Of a stretch of 64,000 bases of DNA, positions 19,038-30,853 are shown piece by piece. Both the position numbers and the translations under genes were made by a program. Each line of letters opens with the position of its first letter. Positions within the stretch are counted from its first letter, which is position 1. The notes beneath the pieces are model-generated. The model saw only the letters and a list, made by a program, of their open reading frames with translations. It was not told where the DNA came from and did not search any database. The DNA is from Mycobacterium colombiense CECT 3035 (GTDB lineage: Bacteria; Actinomycetota; Actinomycetes; Mycobacteriales; Mycobacteriaceae): positions 5,022,001-5,086,000 of the forward strand of contig NZ_CP020821.1 in assembly GCF_002105755.1 (NCBI RefSeq), given 5' to 3'.

Positions 19038-20459
19038 ATGCGGCATTACTACTCCGTAGACGCGATCCGCCAGGCCGAGGCGCCGCTGCTGGCCAGCCTG
19101 CCCGACGGCGCGCTGATGCGGCGCGCGGCCTACGGGCTGGCCGCCGAGATCATCGGCGAGTTGGCCGCCCGCACCGGCGGGGTAGCCGGGCGGCGTGTGT
19201 GCGCGGTCGTCGGCTCCGGAGACAACGGCGGTGACGCGCTGTGGGCGGCCACCTTCCTGCGCCGGCGCGGCGCGGCCGCCGACGCGATCCTGCTCAACCC
19301 GGAGCGCACGCACCGCAAGGGGCTGGCGGCGTTTCGCAAGGCGGGCGGTCGCGTCGTCGAAAGTGTCTCGCCGGCAACCGATCTCGTCATCGACGGCGTG
19401 GTGGGCATCTCCGGCTCCGGGGCGCTGCGACCCGCGGCGGCCGAGGTGTTCGCCGCGGTCGACCACGCGAGAATCCCGGTGATCGCCGTCGACATCCCCA
19501 GCGGCATCGACGCGGCGACCGGGGCGACGAGCGGTCCCGCGGTGCACGCCGTGCTCACCGTCACCTTCGGTGGGCTCAAGCCCGTGCACGCCCTGGGCGA
19601 CTGCGGGCGGGTGAGGCTGATCGACATCGGGCTGGACCTGCCCGACACCGACGTGCTGGGGTTCGAGGCCGCCGACGTGGCCGCCCGCTGGCCGGTGCCC
19701 GGGCCGCACGACGACAAGTACACCCAGGGCGTCACCGGGGTGATGGCCGGCTCGTCGACGTATCCCGGGGCCGCGGTGCTGTGCACCGGGGCCGCCGTCG
19801 CGGCGACCTCCGGCATGGTCCGCTACGCCGGCAGCGCGCACCGCGAGGTGCTCGCGCACTGGCCCGAGGTGATCGCCTCGCCCACCCCCGCGTCGGCCGG
19901 GCGGGTGCAGTCCTGGGTCGTCGGGCCGGGATTGGGCACCGACGACGCCGGGGCCGCGGCGCTGTGGTTCGCGCTGGAAACCGACCTGCCGGTGATCGTG
20001 GACGCGGACGGGCTGACCATCCTGGCGGCACATCCCCAGCTGGTGGCCGACCGCGCCGCACCGACGGTGCTCACTCCGCACGCGGGTGAATTCGCCCGGC
20101 TGGCGGGTAACCCTCCCGGTGATGACCGGGTGGGTGCGTGCCGCAAGCTGGCGGACGCGTTTGGCGCCACGGTGCTGCTCAAGGGCAACGTCACGGTCAT
20201 CGCCGACCCGGGCGGCCCCGTCTATCTCAATCCGGCCGGACAGTCGTGGGCGTCCACCGCCGGCTCCGGCGACGTGTTGTCCGGCATGATCGGCGCGCTG
20301 CTGGCGTCGGGCCTGCCACCGGCCGAGGCGGCAGCCGCCGCGGCCTTCGTGCATGCGCGCGCGGCGGCCGCCTCGGCCGCCGACCCTGGCCCGGGCGAGG
20401 CGCCGACCTCGGCATCGCGCATGGTGCCGCACATCCGGGCCGCCCTGGCCGCCCTGTAG
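19038..20459 (+). CDS. nnr: Bifunctional NAD(P)HX epimerase / ADP-dependent dehydratase
   Basis: Metabolite repair enzyme that epimerises and dehydrates damaged NADHX/NADPHX back to NAD(P)H. 473 residues from the ATG at 19038 (MRHYYSVDAIRQAE), the length of the M. tuberculosis homologue Rv3433c. The N-terminal half (YjeF_N) has GSGDNGGDAL and the later DIPSGIDAATG. The C-terminal kinase-like half has HAGEFARL, LLKGNVTVIADP and the anion-hole STAGSGDVLSG. No strong ribosome-binding site is visible. gadB follows after 30 bases. Confidence 0.93.
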   Translation: MRHYYSVDAIRQAEAPLLASLPDGALMRRAAYGLAAEIIGELAARTGGVAGRRVCAVVGSGDNGGDALWAATFLRRRGAAADAILLNPERTHRKGLAAFRKAGGRVVESVSPATDLVIDGVVGISGSGALRPAAAEVFAAVDHARIPVIAVDIPSGIDAATGATSGPAVHAVLTVTFGGLKPVHALGDCGRVRLIDIGLDLPDTDVLGFEAADVAARWPVPGPHDDKYTQGVTGVMAGSSTYPGAAVLCTGAAVAATSGMVRYAGSAHREVLAHWPEVIASPTPASAGRVQSWVVGPGLGTDDAGAAALWFALETDLPVIVDADGLTILAAHPQLVADRAAPTVLTPHAGEFARLAGNPPGDDRVGACRKLADAFGATVLLKGNVTVIADPGGPVYLNPAGQSWASTAGSGDVLSGMIGALLASGLPPAEAAAAAAFVHARAAAASAADPGPGEAPTSASRMVPHIRAALAAL

Positions 20460-20489
20460 CAGCAGTAGACCTTCAGAAAGGATCTCGTT

Positions 20490-21880
20490 GTGCCGCAACA
20501 CCCTTCCATGCCCGCGCACTCCATCGCACCCGCCTACACCGGCCGCCTGTTCACCGCGCCGGTGCCCGCCCTGCGGATGCCCGACGAGTCGATGGATCCC
20601 GACGCCGCCTACCGCTTCATCCACGACGAGCTGATGCTCGACGGGAGTTCGCGACTGAACCTGGCCACCTTCGTCACCACCTGGATGGACCCCCAGGCCG
20701 GGCGGCTGATGGCCGAGACATTCGACAAGAACATGATCGACAAGGACGAATACCCGGCGACGGCCGCCATCGAGCAGCGCTGCGTGTGCATGGTGGCCGA
20801 CCTGTTCCATGCCGACGGCCTGCGCGACGACGACCCGTCCAGCGCGTGCGGGGTGTCCACCATCGGGTCCAGCGAGGCGGTGATGCTGGGCGGCCTGGCG
20901 ATGAAATGGCGCTGGCGCGAGAAGGTCGGCTCCGGAAAGGACGGCTGGAAGGCGCGCACCCCGAACCTGGTGATGGGCTCCAACGTCCAGGTGGTCTGGG
21001 AGAAGTTCTGCCGCTACTTCGACGTCGAACCGCGCTATTTGCCCATGGAGGAGGGGCGCTACGTCATCACCCCCGAGCAGGTCCTCGACGCCGTCGACGA
21101 GGACACCATCGGTGTGGTGGCGATCCTGGGCACCACCTACACCGGTGAGCTCGAGCCGATCGAACAGATCTGTGCGGCGCTGGACAAGCTGGCCGCCGGG
21201 GCGGGGTGGACGTCCCGGTGCACGTCGACGCCGCCAGCGGGGGCTTCGTGGTGCCGTTCCTGCACCCCGAGCTGAAGTGGGACTTCCGGCTGCCCCGGGT
21301 GGTCTCGATCAACGTCAGCGGCCACAAGTACGGGCTGACCTATCCCGGCGTCGGATTCGTGGTGTGGCGCAGCAAGGAGTACCTGCCCGAGGACCTGGTA
21401 TTCCACGTGAACTACCTCGGCGGCGACATGCCGACCTTCACGCTGAACTTCTCCAGGCCCGGCAACCAGGTGGTCGGCCAGTACTACAACTTCCTGCGGC
21501 TCGGCCGCGAGGGCTATACGCAGGTGATGCAGACGCTGTCGTCGACCGCGCGGTGGCTGGGTGAACAGTTGCGGACCGGCGAGCATGCCGAGTTGATCTC
21601 TGACGGTTCGGGCATCCCGGTGGTCAGCTTCCGGCTCGCCAAGGACCGCGGCTACACCGAGTTCGACGTCTCCCATGAGCTGCGCGGCTACGGCTGGCAG
21701 GTGCCGGCGTACACCATGCCCGACAACGCCACCCACATCTCGGTGCTGCGCATCGTGGTGCGCGAGGGCCTGTCCGCGGACCTGGCCCGGGCCCTGCACG
21801 ACGACGCCCGCAGCGCGCTGGCGTCGCTGGACAAGCTCAAGCCGGGCGGGCACTACCGGGCCGAACACTTCGCGCACTAG
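20490..21880 (+). pseudogene. gadB: Glutamate decarboxylase, interrupted by one frameshift
   Basis: PLP enzyme converting glutamate to GABA, relevant to acid tolerance. The gene starts at a GTG with AAAGGATCT upstream. The first frame encodes residues 1 to ~238, ending in LAAGAG, then runs into a stop at 21275. A frame one base earlier carries on exactly with VDVPVHVDAASGGF and the PLP-lysine block SGHKYG, to the family C-terminus at 21880. One extra G in the run at 21203-21206 would give a normal 463-residue protein. No other lesion is seen over the whole length, which favours a consensus error or very recent mutation over an old pseudogene. Confidence 0.88.
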
Positions 21881-22208
21881 CCCGGATTTTGTCACGCCGG
21901 GGGCTTTGTCACGCCGGCAACACCGGCCACACTGGTCCCGCGCCGCGGAGGCATGTGCGTGATGCCCGCCTCATAGCGACAACGCGGTTCCCTGGAGGCG
22001 GACCTCGGGCCGAGGCGACGGTTTGTCGCTGAAAGGCGGGCAATTCTGCCTCCACCTGCGGCCCGGGCGCGTGTGGCGGCTGTGACCATTGCGGCAACGC
22101 CGCCCCGGGTGTGAGCGGTCCGCCCGCCGTCGGCGAACGGGGTATCCGGCCGGTTCTGGGACAATGGCTGCTGCGAACTGACAGACATACGAGTGGAGCG
22201 CAACTTCC
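21881..22208. other. gadB-alr intergenic region
   Basis: About 330 bases without a convincing gene. It opens with two copies of the 13-mer TTTGTCACGCCGG (21888-21900 and 21905-21917). The rest likely holds the alr operon promoter; I see no further clear structure. Open frames here are short and lack a convincing start. Confidence 0.4.
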
Positions 22209-23375
22209 TTGGCCGTTACGCCGATATCCCTGACACCGGGCGTCCTCGCCGAGGCCCTGGTCGACCTGGGCGCGATTGAGCACAACGTGCGGCTGCTGTG
22301 CGAGCAGGCCGGCGGCGCGCAGGTGATGGCCGTGGTCAAGGCGGACGGCTACGGCCACGGCGCCCCGAGGACGGCGCGCGCCGCGCTGGCGGCGGGCGCC
22401 ACCGAGCTGGGCGTCGCCACCGTCGCCGAGGGTCTTGCGCTGCGCGCGGCCGGAATCACCGCTCCGGTGCTGGCCTGGCTACACCCGCCCGGCATCGACT
22501 TCGGGCCCGCGCTGCTGGCCGACCTCCAGATCGCCGTGTCGTCGGAACACCAGCTCGACGAGCTGCTGGACGCGGCCCGTCGCACCGGCCGGACCGCGAC
22601 GGTGACCGTCAAGGTCGACACCGGGCTGAACCGCAACGGGGTACCGCCGGGGCAGTATCCCGCGATGCTGACTGCGCTGCGCAAGGCGGTCGCCGAGGAG
22701 GCCATCGTGCTGCGGGGTCTGATGTCGCACATGGTGTACGCCGACCAGCCCGCCAATCCCGTGAACAACCTTCAGGCCCAACGATTCAGCGACCTGCTGG
22801 CCCAGGCGCGCGAGCAGGGTGTGCGGTTCGACGTGGCGCACCTGTCGAACTCGTCGGCCACCATGTCGCGTCCCGACCTGGCCTTCGACATGGTGCGCCC
22901 CGGCGTCGCGATCTACGGGCTGAGCCCGGTCCCCGAGCGCGGCGACATGGGACTGATCCCCGCGATGACGGTGAAATGCACTGTGGCGCTGGTAAAGTCG
23001 ATTCGCGCGGGGGAGAGCGTGTCCTACGGCCACACCTGGACCGCGCAGCACGACACCAACCTCGCGCTCATCCCGGTCGGCTATGCCGACGGCGTCTTCC
23101 GGTCGCTGGGCGGCCGGCTGGAGGTGTTGATCAACGGCAAGCGGCGACCGGGCGTCGGGCGGATCTGCATGGACCAGTTCGTCGTCGACCTCGGCCCGGG
23201 CCGCACCGACGTCGCCGAGGGCGACGAGGCGATCCTGTTCGGGCCGGGCGCCAGTGGCGAGCCCACCGCGCAGGACTGGGCCGATCTGCTCGGCACCATC
23301 CACTACGAAGTGGTGACCAGCCCCCGCGGGCGGATCACCAGGACTTACCGCGAGGCGCACACCGTTGACTCCTGA
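22209..23375 (+). CDS. alr: Alanine racemase
   Basis: PLP-dependent enzyme that makes D-alanine for peptidoglycan; the target of D-cycloserine. 388 residues from the TTG at 22209, giving an N-terminus ([11 protein letters not shown]) like the M. avium protein. The PLP lysine is Lys44 in [11 protein letters not shown]. The second catalytic base, the tyrosine of VSYGHTW, and the RICMDQ motif are present. It heads a compact operon: the next gene begins inside its 3' end (11-base overlap), followed by tsaE, tsaB, rimI and tsaD. Confidence 0.95.
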   Translation: MAVTPISLTPGVLAEALVDLGAIEHNVRLLCEQAGGAQVMAVVKADGYGHGAPRTARAALAAGATELGVATVAEGLALRAAGITAPVLAWLHPPGIDFGPALLADLQIAVSSEHQLDELLDAARRTGRTATVTVKVDTGLNRNGVPPGQYPAMLTALRKAVAEEAIVLRGLMSHMVYADQPANPVNNLQAQRFSDLLAQAREQGVRFDVAHLSNSSATMSRPDLAFDMVRPGVAIYGLSPVPERGDMGLIPAMTVKCTVALVKSIRAGESVSYGHTWTAQHDTNLALIPVGYADGVFRSLGGRLEVLINGKRRPGVGRICMDQFVVDLGPGRTDVAEGDEAILFGPGASGEPTAQDWADLLGTIHYEVVTSPRGRITRTYREAHTVDS

Positions 23376-24477
23376 GGAATCCCGCAGGCGCCGCAGGGGC
23401 AGGGCCTGGCTTGCGGGAGGTGCGGGGGTGACCGCCGTCGCCACCATCATCGGAGCCTCGGCCCGCCGGTCGATGACCCAGCGCGCCACGGTCGAAGACC
23501 CTTATGCCGATGAGGATTTCAACCGGCTCGAGGACGACGCCAGCCTGGTGGTGACCACGCCCGACGGGATACCGCTGGCGGTCCGCGAGGCCGGCCCGGC
23601 CGATGCGCCGCTGACCCTGGTGTTCGTGCACGGATTCTGCCTGCAGATGGGCGCCTTTCATTTCCAGCGCACGCGACTGCCCGATCAGTTGGGCCCCGAC
23701 GTGCGAATGGTCTTCTACGACCAGCGCGGGCACGGCAGGTCCGGCGAGGCCGACCCGGAGACCTACACGCTGACCCAGCTCGGCCGGGACCTGCAGACCG
23801 TGCTGAACGTGGTGGCTCCGCGCGGGATGGTGGTGCTGGTGGGCCATTCGATGGGCGGCATGACGGTGTTGTCCCATGCCCGCCAATTCCCCGAGCAGTA
23901 CGGGCGCCGCATCGTGGGCGCCGCGCTGATTTCCTCGGCGGCCGAGGGCGTTTCGAGGTCGCCGCTGGGTGAAATCCTGAAAAACCCTGCGCTGGAAGCC
24001 ATCCGGGTCGCCGCCCGGTCCGCGCCCAAGCTGATGCACCGCGGCCGCAACGTGTCCCGCTCGTTGATCGGCCCGGTGCTGCGGGCCGCCTCGTACAGCG
24101 ACCTACAGGTCAGCCGCAGCCTGGACGCGTTCTCCCAGCGGATGATGAACAGCACCCCGATCCCCACCATGGTCGGCTTCCTCGACGCGCTGGAAAACCA
24201 TGACGAAACCGCCGGGCTGTGGACGCTGCTGCGCGTCCCGACCCTGGTCGCCTGCGGGGACCACGACCTGCTCACCCCGGGCGAGTACTCACGAAAGATG
24301 GCCGCCAGCCTGCCGCAGTCCGAGCTGGTCATCGTCGCCGGGGCCAGCCACCTCGCGCTGCTGGACAAGCCCGACGCCATCAACGGCGGACTGGTCCGGT
24401 TGATCAGGCGGGCCACCCCGAGCAAGACGGCGCTGCGGATACGGCGGATGCGAGAAAGGTTGCGCCGCCGTGGTTGA
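23365..24477 (+). CDS. Alpha/beta hydrolase
   Basis: 370-residue hydrolase with an N-terminal hydrophobic segment (about residues 13-31) that suggests membrane association or export. The alpha/beta-hydrolase core has the oxyanion motif VFVHGF, the nucleophile elbow GHSMGG with Ser162, CGDHDLLTP for the acid and [11 protein letters not shown] for the histidine. Substrate unknown. It starts at a TTG inside the end of alr and overlaps tsaE by 8 bases, so it belongs to the alr operon. In my recollection M. tuberculosis has a small unrelated gene at this place. The start is the least certain part. Confidence 0.85.
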   Translation: MTPEESRRRRRGRAWLAGGAGVTAVATIIGASARRSMTQRATVEDPYADEDFNRLEDDASLVVTTPDGIPLAVREAGPADAPLTLVFVHGFCLQMGAFHFQRTRLPDQLGPDVRMVFYDQRGHGRSGEADPETYTLTQLGRDLQTVLNVVAPRGMVVLVGHSMGGMTVLSHARQFPEQYGRRIVGAALISSAAEGVSRSPLGEILKNPALEAIRVAARSAPKLMHRGRNVSRSLIGPVLRAASYSDLQVSRSLDAFSQRMMNSTPIPTMVGFLDALENHDETAGLWTLLRVPTLVACGDHDLLTPGEYSRKMAASLPQSELVIVAGASHLALLDKPDAINGGLVRLIRRATPSKTALRIRRMRERLRRRG

Positions 24478-24976
24478 GGTTGATGGCGGCACCGCGACGC
24501 TGGAGCGGGTCGAGGACACCATGGCGCTGGGGTCGCGGCTGGGCCGGCACCTGCGGGCGGGTGACGTGGTAGTGCTCTCCGGCCCGCTTGGTGCCGGAAA
24601 GACCGTGCTGGCCAAGGGAATTGCCGAGGCGATGGATGTCGACGGGCCGGTCACCTCGCCGTCCTACGTGTTGGCGCGGGTGCATCCGCCGCGGCGCCCA
24701 GGCGCCCCGACCATGATCCACGTCGACATGTACCGGCTGCTCGACCACACCGGCAACCAGGGCGCCGACCTGCTCGGCGAACTCGATTCACTGGACTTGG
24801 ACAGCGATCTCGACGACGCTGTGGTCGTGGTGGAATGGGGCGAGGGCCTGGTCGAGCGGCTCGCCGAGCGTCACCTGGACATCCGGCTGGAGCGCGTCAC
24901 CAACTCCGACGTGCGGATCGCGACCTGGCGGTGGGCCGACAACGCCGACAACGCCGACAGCGAGGGCCATTCGTGA
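24470..24976 (+). CDS. tsaE: tRNA t6A biosynthesis ATPase TsaE
   Basis: P-loop ATPase that supports the TsaB-TsaD complex in making N6-threonylcarbamoyladenosine at position 37 of ANN-decoding tRNAs. 168 residues. Walker A is SGPLGAGKTVLAKG at about residues 37-50, followed by VTSPSYVL and the conserved HVDMYRL and VVEWGEG motifs. GTG start, overlapping the preceding hydrolase by 8 bases; the stop overlaps tsaB by 4 bases. All partners are encoded next to it. Confidence 0.93.
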   Translation: MVEVDGGTATLERVEDTMALGSRLGRHLRAGDVVVLSGPLGAGKTVLAKGIAEAMDVDGPVTSPSYVLARVHPPRRPGAPTMIHVDMYRLLDHTGNQGADLLGELDSLDLDSDLDDAVVVVEWGEGLVERLAERHLDIRLERVTNSDVRIATWRWADNADNADSEGHS

Positions 24977-25596
24977 GTATCGTCCTCGCCCTGGATACCT
25001 CCACCCCGGCGGTGACGGCCGGCCTGGTGCGCCGTGACGACCTGAGCGTGCTGGCCGAGCGCGTCACCGTCGACCCGCGCGCCCACGCCGAACGGCTCAC
25101 CCCGAATGTCGTTGCCGCCCTTGCCGATGCGGGGTTGACAATGGCCGACCTGGACGCCATCGTGGTGGGCTGCGGCCCGGGCCCGTTCACCGGCCTGCGC
25201 GCGGGGATGGCCACCGCCGCCGCCTACGGGCACGCGCTGGGCATCCCGGTGCACGGCGTGTGCAGCCTGGACGCCATCGGCGTGCGAACCACCGGGGACG
25301 CGCTGGTGGTCACCGACGCCCGTCGCCGCGAGGTCTACTGGGCCCGGTATCGCGACGGCGTGCGCACCCACGGTCCCGCGGTCAGCGCCCCGGCCGATGT
25401 CGACCCGGGCACCGCATCGGCCGTCGCCGGCTCGCCCGAACACGCCGGCCTGTTCGGCCTGCCGGTGCGCGAGCCCGGCTGCCCGACGGCGGCCGGATTG
25501 GTTGCGGCGGTTGCCCATTGGTCCGCCGATCCCGAACCGCTGGTGGCCCTGTATCTGCGCCGGCCCGACGCCAAACCGTTGGCGGCACGCCAATGA
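24973..25596 (+). CDS. tsaB: tRNA t6A biosynthesis protein TsaB
   Basis: Non-catalytic scaffold partner of TsaD, ASKHA fold, 207 residues. It begins [18 protein letters not shown] and has the family segment [20 protein letters not shown] chose the GTG at 24973, which forms a GTGA overlap with tsaE and puts the conserved LALDTS motif at the N-terminus. The stop overlaps rimI by 4 bases, giving continuous translational coupling through the operon. Confidence 0.93.
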   Translation: MSIVLALDTSTPAVTAGLVRRDDLSVLAERVTVDPRAHAERLTPNVVAALADAGLTMADLDAIVVGCGPGPFTGLRAGMATAAAYGHALGIPVHGVCSLDAIGVRTTGDALVVTDARRREVYWARYRDGVRTHGPAVSAPADVDPGTASAVAGSPEHAGLFGLPVREPGCPTAAGLVAAVAHWSADPEPLVALYLRRPDAKPLAARQ

Positions 25597-26060
25597 CCGC
25601 CCACAGCGAGGCCGTCACCGTGGGCGGCCTGACCCGGGCCGACGCGCGGCGCTGCGCCGAGCTGGAGGCGCAGCTCTTCGACGGCGACGACCCCTGGCCG
25701 GCGGCGGCGTTCCACCGCGAATTGGCCAGTGCGCACAATCATTACGTGGGCGCCCGGGTCGGCGATACGCTGGTCGGCTACGCCGGCATCTCGCGGCTGG
25801 GCCGCACCCCGCCGTTCGAGTACGAGGTGCACACCATCGGCGTGGATCCCGCATACCAGGGCCGCGGCATCGGCCGCCGGCTGCTCGACGAGCTGCTGAC
25901 CTTCGCCGACGGCGGCGCGGTGTACCTGGAGGTCCGCACGGACAACGAGGCGGCCATCGGGCTGTACGAGAGCGTCGGGTTCGAGCGGATCGGCCTGCGC
26001 CGCCGCTATTATCGTGTCAGCGGCGCCGACGCCTACACGATGCGGCGGGAGCCCACATGA
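25593..26060 (+). CDS. rimI: Ribosomal-protein S18 alanine N-acetyltransferase
   Basis: GNAT-family acetyltransferase of 155 residues, starting at an ATG overlapping the tsaB stop. The acetyl-CoA-binding motif A is [15 protein letters not shown], followed by [22 protein letters not shown], a hallmark of RimI. By family it acetylates the N-terminal alanine of S18; its fixed place between tsaB and tsaD in actinobacteria supports the assignment, though other protein substrates are possible. Confidence 0.9.
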   Translation: MTAHSEAVTVGGLTRADARRCAELEAQLFDGDDPWPAAAFHRELASAHNHYVGARVGDTLVGYAGISRLGRTPPFEYEVHTIGVDPAYQGRGIGRRLLDELLTFADGGAVYLEVRTDNEAAIGLYESVGFERIGLRRRYYRVSGADAYTMRREPT

Positions 26061-27094
26061 CAACCATCCTCGCGATCGAAACCTCTTGCGACGAAACGGG
26101 AATCGGTATCGCACGGCTGGACGCCGACGGTACCGTGACGCTGCTGGCCGACGAGGTGGCGTCCAGCGTCGACGAACACGTGCGGTTTGGCGGCGTGGTA
26201 CCCGAGATCGCCTCGCGTGCGCATCTGGAGGCGCTGGGCCCCGCCATCCGCCGCGCGCTGTCGACCGCCGGGCTGGACGGGCCCGACCAAAAGCCGGACA
26301 TTGTGGCGGCCACCATCGGGCCCGGGCTGGCCGGCGCCCTGCTGGTGGGAATCGCTGCGGCCAAAGCGTATTCGGCCGCCTGGGGCGTGCCCTTCTACGC
26401 GGTGAACCACCTGGGCGGGCATCTGGCCGCCGACGTCTACGAGCACGGGCCGCTGCCCGAGTGTGTGGCGCTGCTGGTCTCCGGCGGCCACACCCACCTG
26501 CTGCACGTGCGCTCGCTCGGCGAGCCGATCGTCGAGCTGGGCAGCACCGTGGACGACGCCGCCGGCGAGGCCTACGACAAGGTGGCACGCCTGCTGGGGC
26601 TGGGCTACCCGGGCGGCAGGGTGCTCGACGAGCTGGCCCGGACGGGCGATCGCGACGCGATCGCCTTCCCGCGCGGCATGACCGGGCCGCGCGACGACCC
26701 GTACGCCTTCAGCTTCTCCGGGCTCAAGACGGCCGTCGCGCGCTATCTGGAAAGCCACCCCGACGCCGTCAACGCCGACATCGCGGCCGGGTTCCAGGAG
26801 GCCGTCGCCGACGTGCTGACCAGGAAGGCGGTGCGCGCCGCCACCGCGCTCGACGTGCAGACCCTGCTGATCGCGGGGGGAGTGGCCGCGAATTCTCGGT
26901 TGCGCGAGCTGGCGGAGGAGCGCTGCGCGGCGGCCGGGCTGACGCTGCGGATCCCGCGGCCGCGGCTGTGCACCGACAACGGGGCGATGATCGCCGCCTT
27001 CGCCGCGCACCTGGTGGCCGCCGGGGCGCCGCCCTCACCGCTGGACGCCCCCAGCGACCCGGGCCTGCCCGTGGTCAAAGCACAGGTGAGCTGA
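26057..27094 (+). CDS. tsaD: tRNA threonylcarbamoyltransferase TsaD
   Basis: Catalytic subunit transferring the threonylcarbamoyl group to A37 of tRNA. 345 residues from the ATG at 26057, overlapping rimI. It begins [18 protein letters not shown]; the iron-binding histidines are His118 and His122 in [10 protein letters not shown], with the third ligand in the C-terminal CTDNGAM motif. The [13 protein letters not shown] and [23 protein letters not shown] blocks are intact. It is the last gene of the alr-tsaD operon; the CIRCE operator of groES lies about 50 bases downstream. Confidence 0.96.
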   Translation: MTTILAIETSCDETGIGIARLDADGTVTLLADEVASSVDEHVRFGGVVPEIASRAHLEALGPAIRRALSTAGLDGPDQKPDIVAATIGPGLAGALLVGIAAAKAYSAAWGVPFYAVNHLGGHLAADVYEHGPLPECVALLVSGGHTHLLHVRSLGEPIVELGSTVDDAAGEAYDKVARLLGLGYPGGRVLDELARTGDRDAIAFPRGMTGPRDDPYAFSFSGLKTAVARYLESHPDAVNADIAAGFQEAVADVLTRKAVRAATALDVQTLLIAGGVAANSRLRELAEERCAAAGLTLRIPRPRLCTDNGAMIAAFAAHLVAAGAPPSPLDAPSDPGLPVVKAQVS

Positions 27095-27145
27095 CGTTCG
27101 CTGAGCGCGGACACGCCAACCGGGAAGAAGCAGCAGGGCGCCCTT

Positions 27146-27177
27146 GAGTGCTAGCACTCGCATGTATAGAGTGCTAG
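27146..27177 (+). promoter_or_regulatory. CIRCE operator (HrcA site) with an extra half-site
   Basis: The inverted repeat CTAGCACTC (27151-27159), 9-base spacer, GAGTGCTAG (27169-27177) matches the CIRCE consensus bound by the heat-shock repressor HrcA. A third half-site GAGTG at 27146 overlaps the first arm to form a 14-base palindrome (27146-27159). It lies 167 bases upstream of the groES start. Confidence 0.9.
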
Positions 27178-27343
27178 GTGGCAATCGGCCAAGCCCTGTG
27201 TCGGCACCCGCGACGACGGCGCTCGGGCACGGACGGATGCCGAACACCTGATAACCCGGACGGTTCGGGCTCAACCCGTACCGTCCGTCAACTCCGGTCC
27301 GGGGACGTCCCGGACCCGACCCAAACACTGGAGGGCTCCAATC

Positions 27344-27646
27344 GTGGCGAAGGTGAAGATCAAGCCACTCGAGGACAAGATTCTCGTGCAGGCCAACGAG
27401 GCCGAGACCACGACCGCGTCTGGTCTGGTCATTCCTGACACCGCCAAGGAGAAGCCGCAGGAAGGCACCGTCGTCGCAGTCGGCCCCGGCCGGTGGGACG
27501 AAGACGGCGCGAAGCGCATCCCGCTGGACGTCTCGGAGGGCGACACCGTCATCTACAGCAAGTACGGCGGCACCGAGATCAAGTACGGCGGCGAGGAGTA
27601 CCTGATCCTGTCGGCACGCGACGTGCTGGCTGTCGTCTCCAAGTAA
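27344..27646 (+). CDS. groES: Co-chaperonin GroES (Cpn10)
   Basis: 10-kDa lid of the GroEL chaperonin, 100 residues. It starts at a GTG with CTGGAGGG upstream ([16 protein letters not shown]). The mobile loop region [20 protein letters not shown] and the GEEYLIL segment are intact. It is controlled by the CIRCE element upstream and is followed by groEL1 after 135 bases that contain a hairpin and a copy of the 45-bp dispersed repeat. Confidence 0.97.
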   Translation: MAKVKIKPLEDKILVQANEAETTTASGLVIPDTAKEKPQEGTVVAVGPGRWDEDGAKRIPLDVSEGDTVIYSKYGGTEIKYGGEEYLILSARDVLAVVSK

Positions 27647-27656
27647 GAACCGTGTA

Positions 27657-27702
27657 CCGCCCCGGCGATCCCCGCGTCCCGCGCGGGTGATTTCCGGGGC
27701 GG
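27657..27702 (+). terminator. Intercistronic hairpin between groES and groEL1
   Basis: 9-bp arms CCGCCCCGG (27657-27665) and CCGGGGCGG (27694-27702) with a further GC-rich stem inside. No T-run. It may attenuate transcription or protect the groES message end. Confidence 0.45.
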
Positions 27703-27717
27703 CATGCGTTTGGACTA

Positions 27718-27762
27718 GTGGCGATCGCAAGCGCGGCGAAGCCGGGCGAAGCGGGTCGCCAC
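27718..27762. repeat. 45-bp dispersed hairpin element, copy 1
   Basis: 45 bases between groES and groEL1 that match 41354-41398 at 40 positions. Ends form a 7-bp perfect inverted repeat, GTGGCGA and TCGCCAC, around an inner CGGC-GAA-GCCG hairpin. In copy 2 the ends read GTGACGA and TCGTCAC: both arms changed together. Confidence 0.8.
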
Positions 27763-27781
27763 CATTCACGCAAGGAGCCTG

Positions 27782-29401
<1,620 letters not shown>

Positions 29402-29413
29402 GTGAGCAACGGC

Positions 29414-29445
29414 AAGCGCCCCCGGCCGCCTGGCCGGGGGCGCTT
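29414..29445 (+). terminator. Intrinsic terminator after groEL1
   Basis: Perfect 14-bp stem (29414-29427 with 29432-29445) and a GCCT loop, then GTTTGTTTGC. It sits 12 bases after the groEL1 stop: a textbook intrinsic terminator. Confidence 0.92.
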
Positions 29446-29637
29446 GTTTGTTTGCCGACCCCGCCAGACCGTCGACGCGCTGAGCGATCGGCCAATCAGC
29501 TTGACGGACAGGGGATTTCACGCGCTGAAGGGCAAGTCGGCGCAGGTACTGGTCTTCGGCATCGGCGAAGACGTCGCAGTCGATGTCGGTTAGGTAGTCT
29601 GCACTCGTATTCCGTACTCCACGAGGAGTGGCAGAAC

Positions 29638-30846
29638 GTGACCCAAGTGATGGAAACCCAGGTCTGCGTCGCCGGCGGCGGGCCCGCCGGCATGGTTCAC
29701 GCCCTGCTGCTGGCGCGGGCCGGAATCCGGGTGGTGGTCCTGGAGAAGCACAACGACTTCCTGCGCGACTTCCGCGGCGACACCGTGCACCCGAGCACCC
29801 TGCGCATCATGGACGAGCTGGGGTTCATCGACGAGTTCCTGCGACTGCCGCACACCAAGATCGACCGCGTCGCCTTCGACACCGACGGCTCGATTCGCAC
29901 CTTCGGCAACTTCAAGGTGCTCAGGCGACTCGGTTTCAGACAGCCCTATATCGCCATGATGCCGCAGTGGGACTTTCTCGACTTCCTCGCCGAAAAGGCT
30001 TCCCGTTACCCCGAATTCACCCTGATCCGCAACGCGGAGGTCACCGGCCTGCTGTCCGACGGCGATCGGGTGACCGGGGCGTGCACGCCGAATCTTCAGG
30101 TGCGCGCCGAGCTGGTGATAGCCGCGGACGGACGCAAATCCGCGGTGCGCGCGGCCGCGGGGCTGCAGACCGCAGCAGCGCACTCCCCGATGGACGTGCT
30201 GTGGTTCCGGCTGAAATGGCGCCCCGGCGACCCCGAGGAACTGTTCGCGGTGCTGCGCAAGGGCCTGATGATGGCCATGATCTACCGGGGCGACTACTGG
30301 CAGATCGCCTATCTGATGCCGAAGGGATCGAACCCCCGGGACGGATCCCTGGAGGAGTTCAAGGAGCGGATCGTCACCGCGCAACCGCGGCTGCGCGAGC
30401 ACGTCAACGACCTGAACTCGTGGGACGACACCAGCGAGCTCGACGTGCGGGTGGACCGGCTCGACACGTGGTGGCGGACCGGCCTGCTCTGCATCGGCGA
30501 CGCCGCGCATGCCATGTCGCCGGCGGGCGGCGTCGGCATCAACCTCGCCGTCGCCGACGCGGTGGCCGCCGCCAACGCCTTGTGCGCCCCGCTGCGCGAC
30601 GGACGGCTGACCGACAACGACCTCGCGAAGGTGCAGCGGCGGCGCGAGCTGCCCACCCGGATCGTCCAGGCATTCCAGGTGCTGATGCAAGACAACGCGA
30701 TCGCGCCCAATCTGAGCGGTGACCTTTCCCCGATTCGCGTGCCCAAGATCGTGGGTTTTGGTCCGCTGCAAGCGATTCCGCCGATTTTCGTCGGGCGGGG
30801 TTTCCGGCCCGAGCATGTCCGCACGCCGGACGTACACGCGCGGTAG
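29638..30846 (+). CDS. FAD-dependent monooxygenase/oxidoreductase
   Basis: 402-residue flavoprotein of the PHBH/UbiH type. The Rossmann FAD motif is CVAGGGPAGM at residues 10-19, the DG motif is VIAADGRKSAVR, and the second FAD block is GDAAHAMSPAGGVGINLA at about residues 288-305. Such enzymes hydroxylate aromatic or polyketide-like substrates using NAD(P)H and O2; the substrate here is not apparent. I chose the GTG at 29638, which has GAGGAG upstream. It follows the groEL1 terminator, so it has its own promoter, and faces a HabA-like gene on the other strand. Confidence 0.88.
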   Translation: MTQVMETQVCVAGGGPAGMVHALLLARAGIRVVVLEKHNDFLRDFRGDTVHPSTLRIMDELGFIDEFLRLPHTKIDRVAFDTDGSIRTFGNFKVLRRLGFRQPYIAMMPQWDFLDFLAEKASRYPEFTLIRNAEVTGLLSDGDRVTGACTPNLQVRAELVIAADGRKSAVRAAAGLQTAAAHSPMDVLWFRLKWRPGDPEELFAVLRKGLMMAMIYRGDYWQIAYLMPKGSNPRDGSLEEFKERIVTAQPRLREHVNDLNSWDDTSELDVRVDRLDTWWRTGLLCIGDAAHAMSPAGGVGINLAVADAVAAANALCAPLRDGRLTDNDLAKVQRRRELPTRIVQAFQVLMQDNAIAPNLSGDLSPIRVPKIVGFGPLQAIPPIFVGRGFRPEHVRTPDVHAR

Positions 30847-30853
30847 CGCGCCG

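Noticed and set aside
21892..22203. 103-aa minus-strand frame between gadB and alr
   Set aside because: Arg/Pro-rich, no ribosome-binding site, no motif; the region is better read as the alr promoter.
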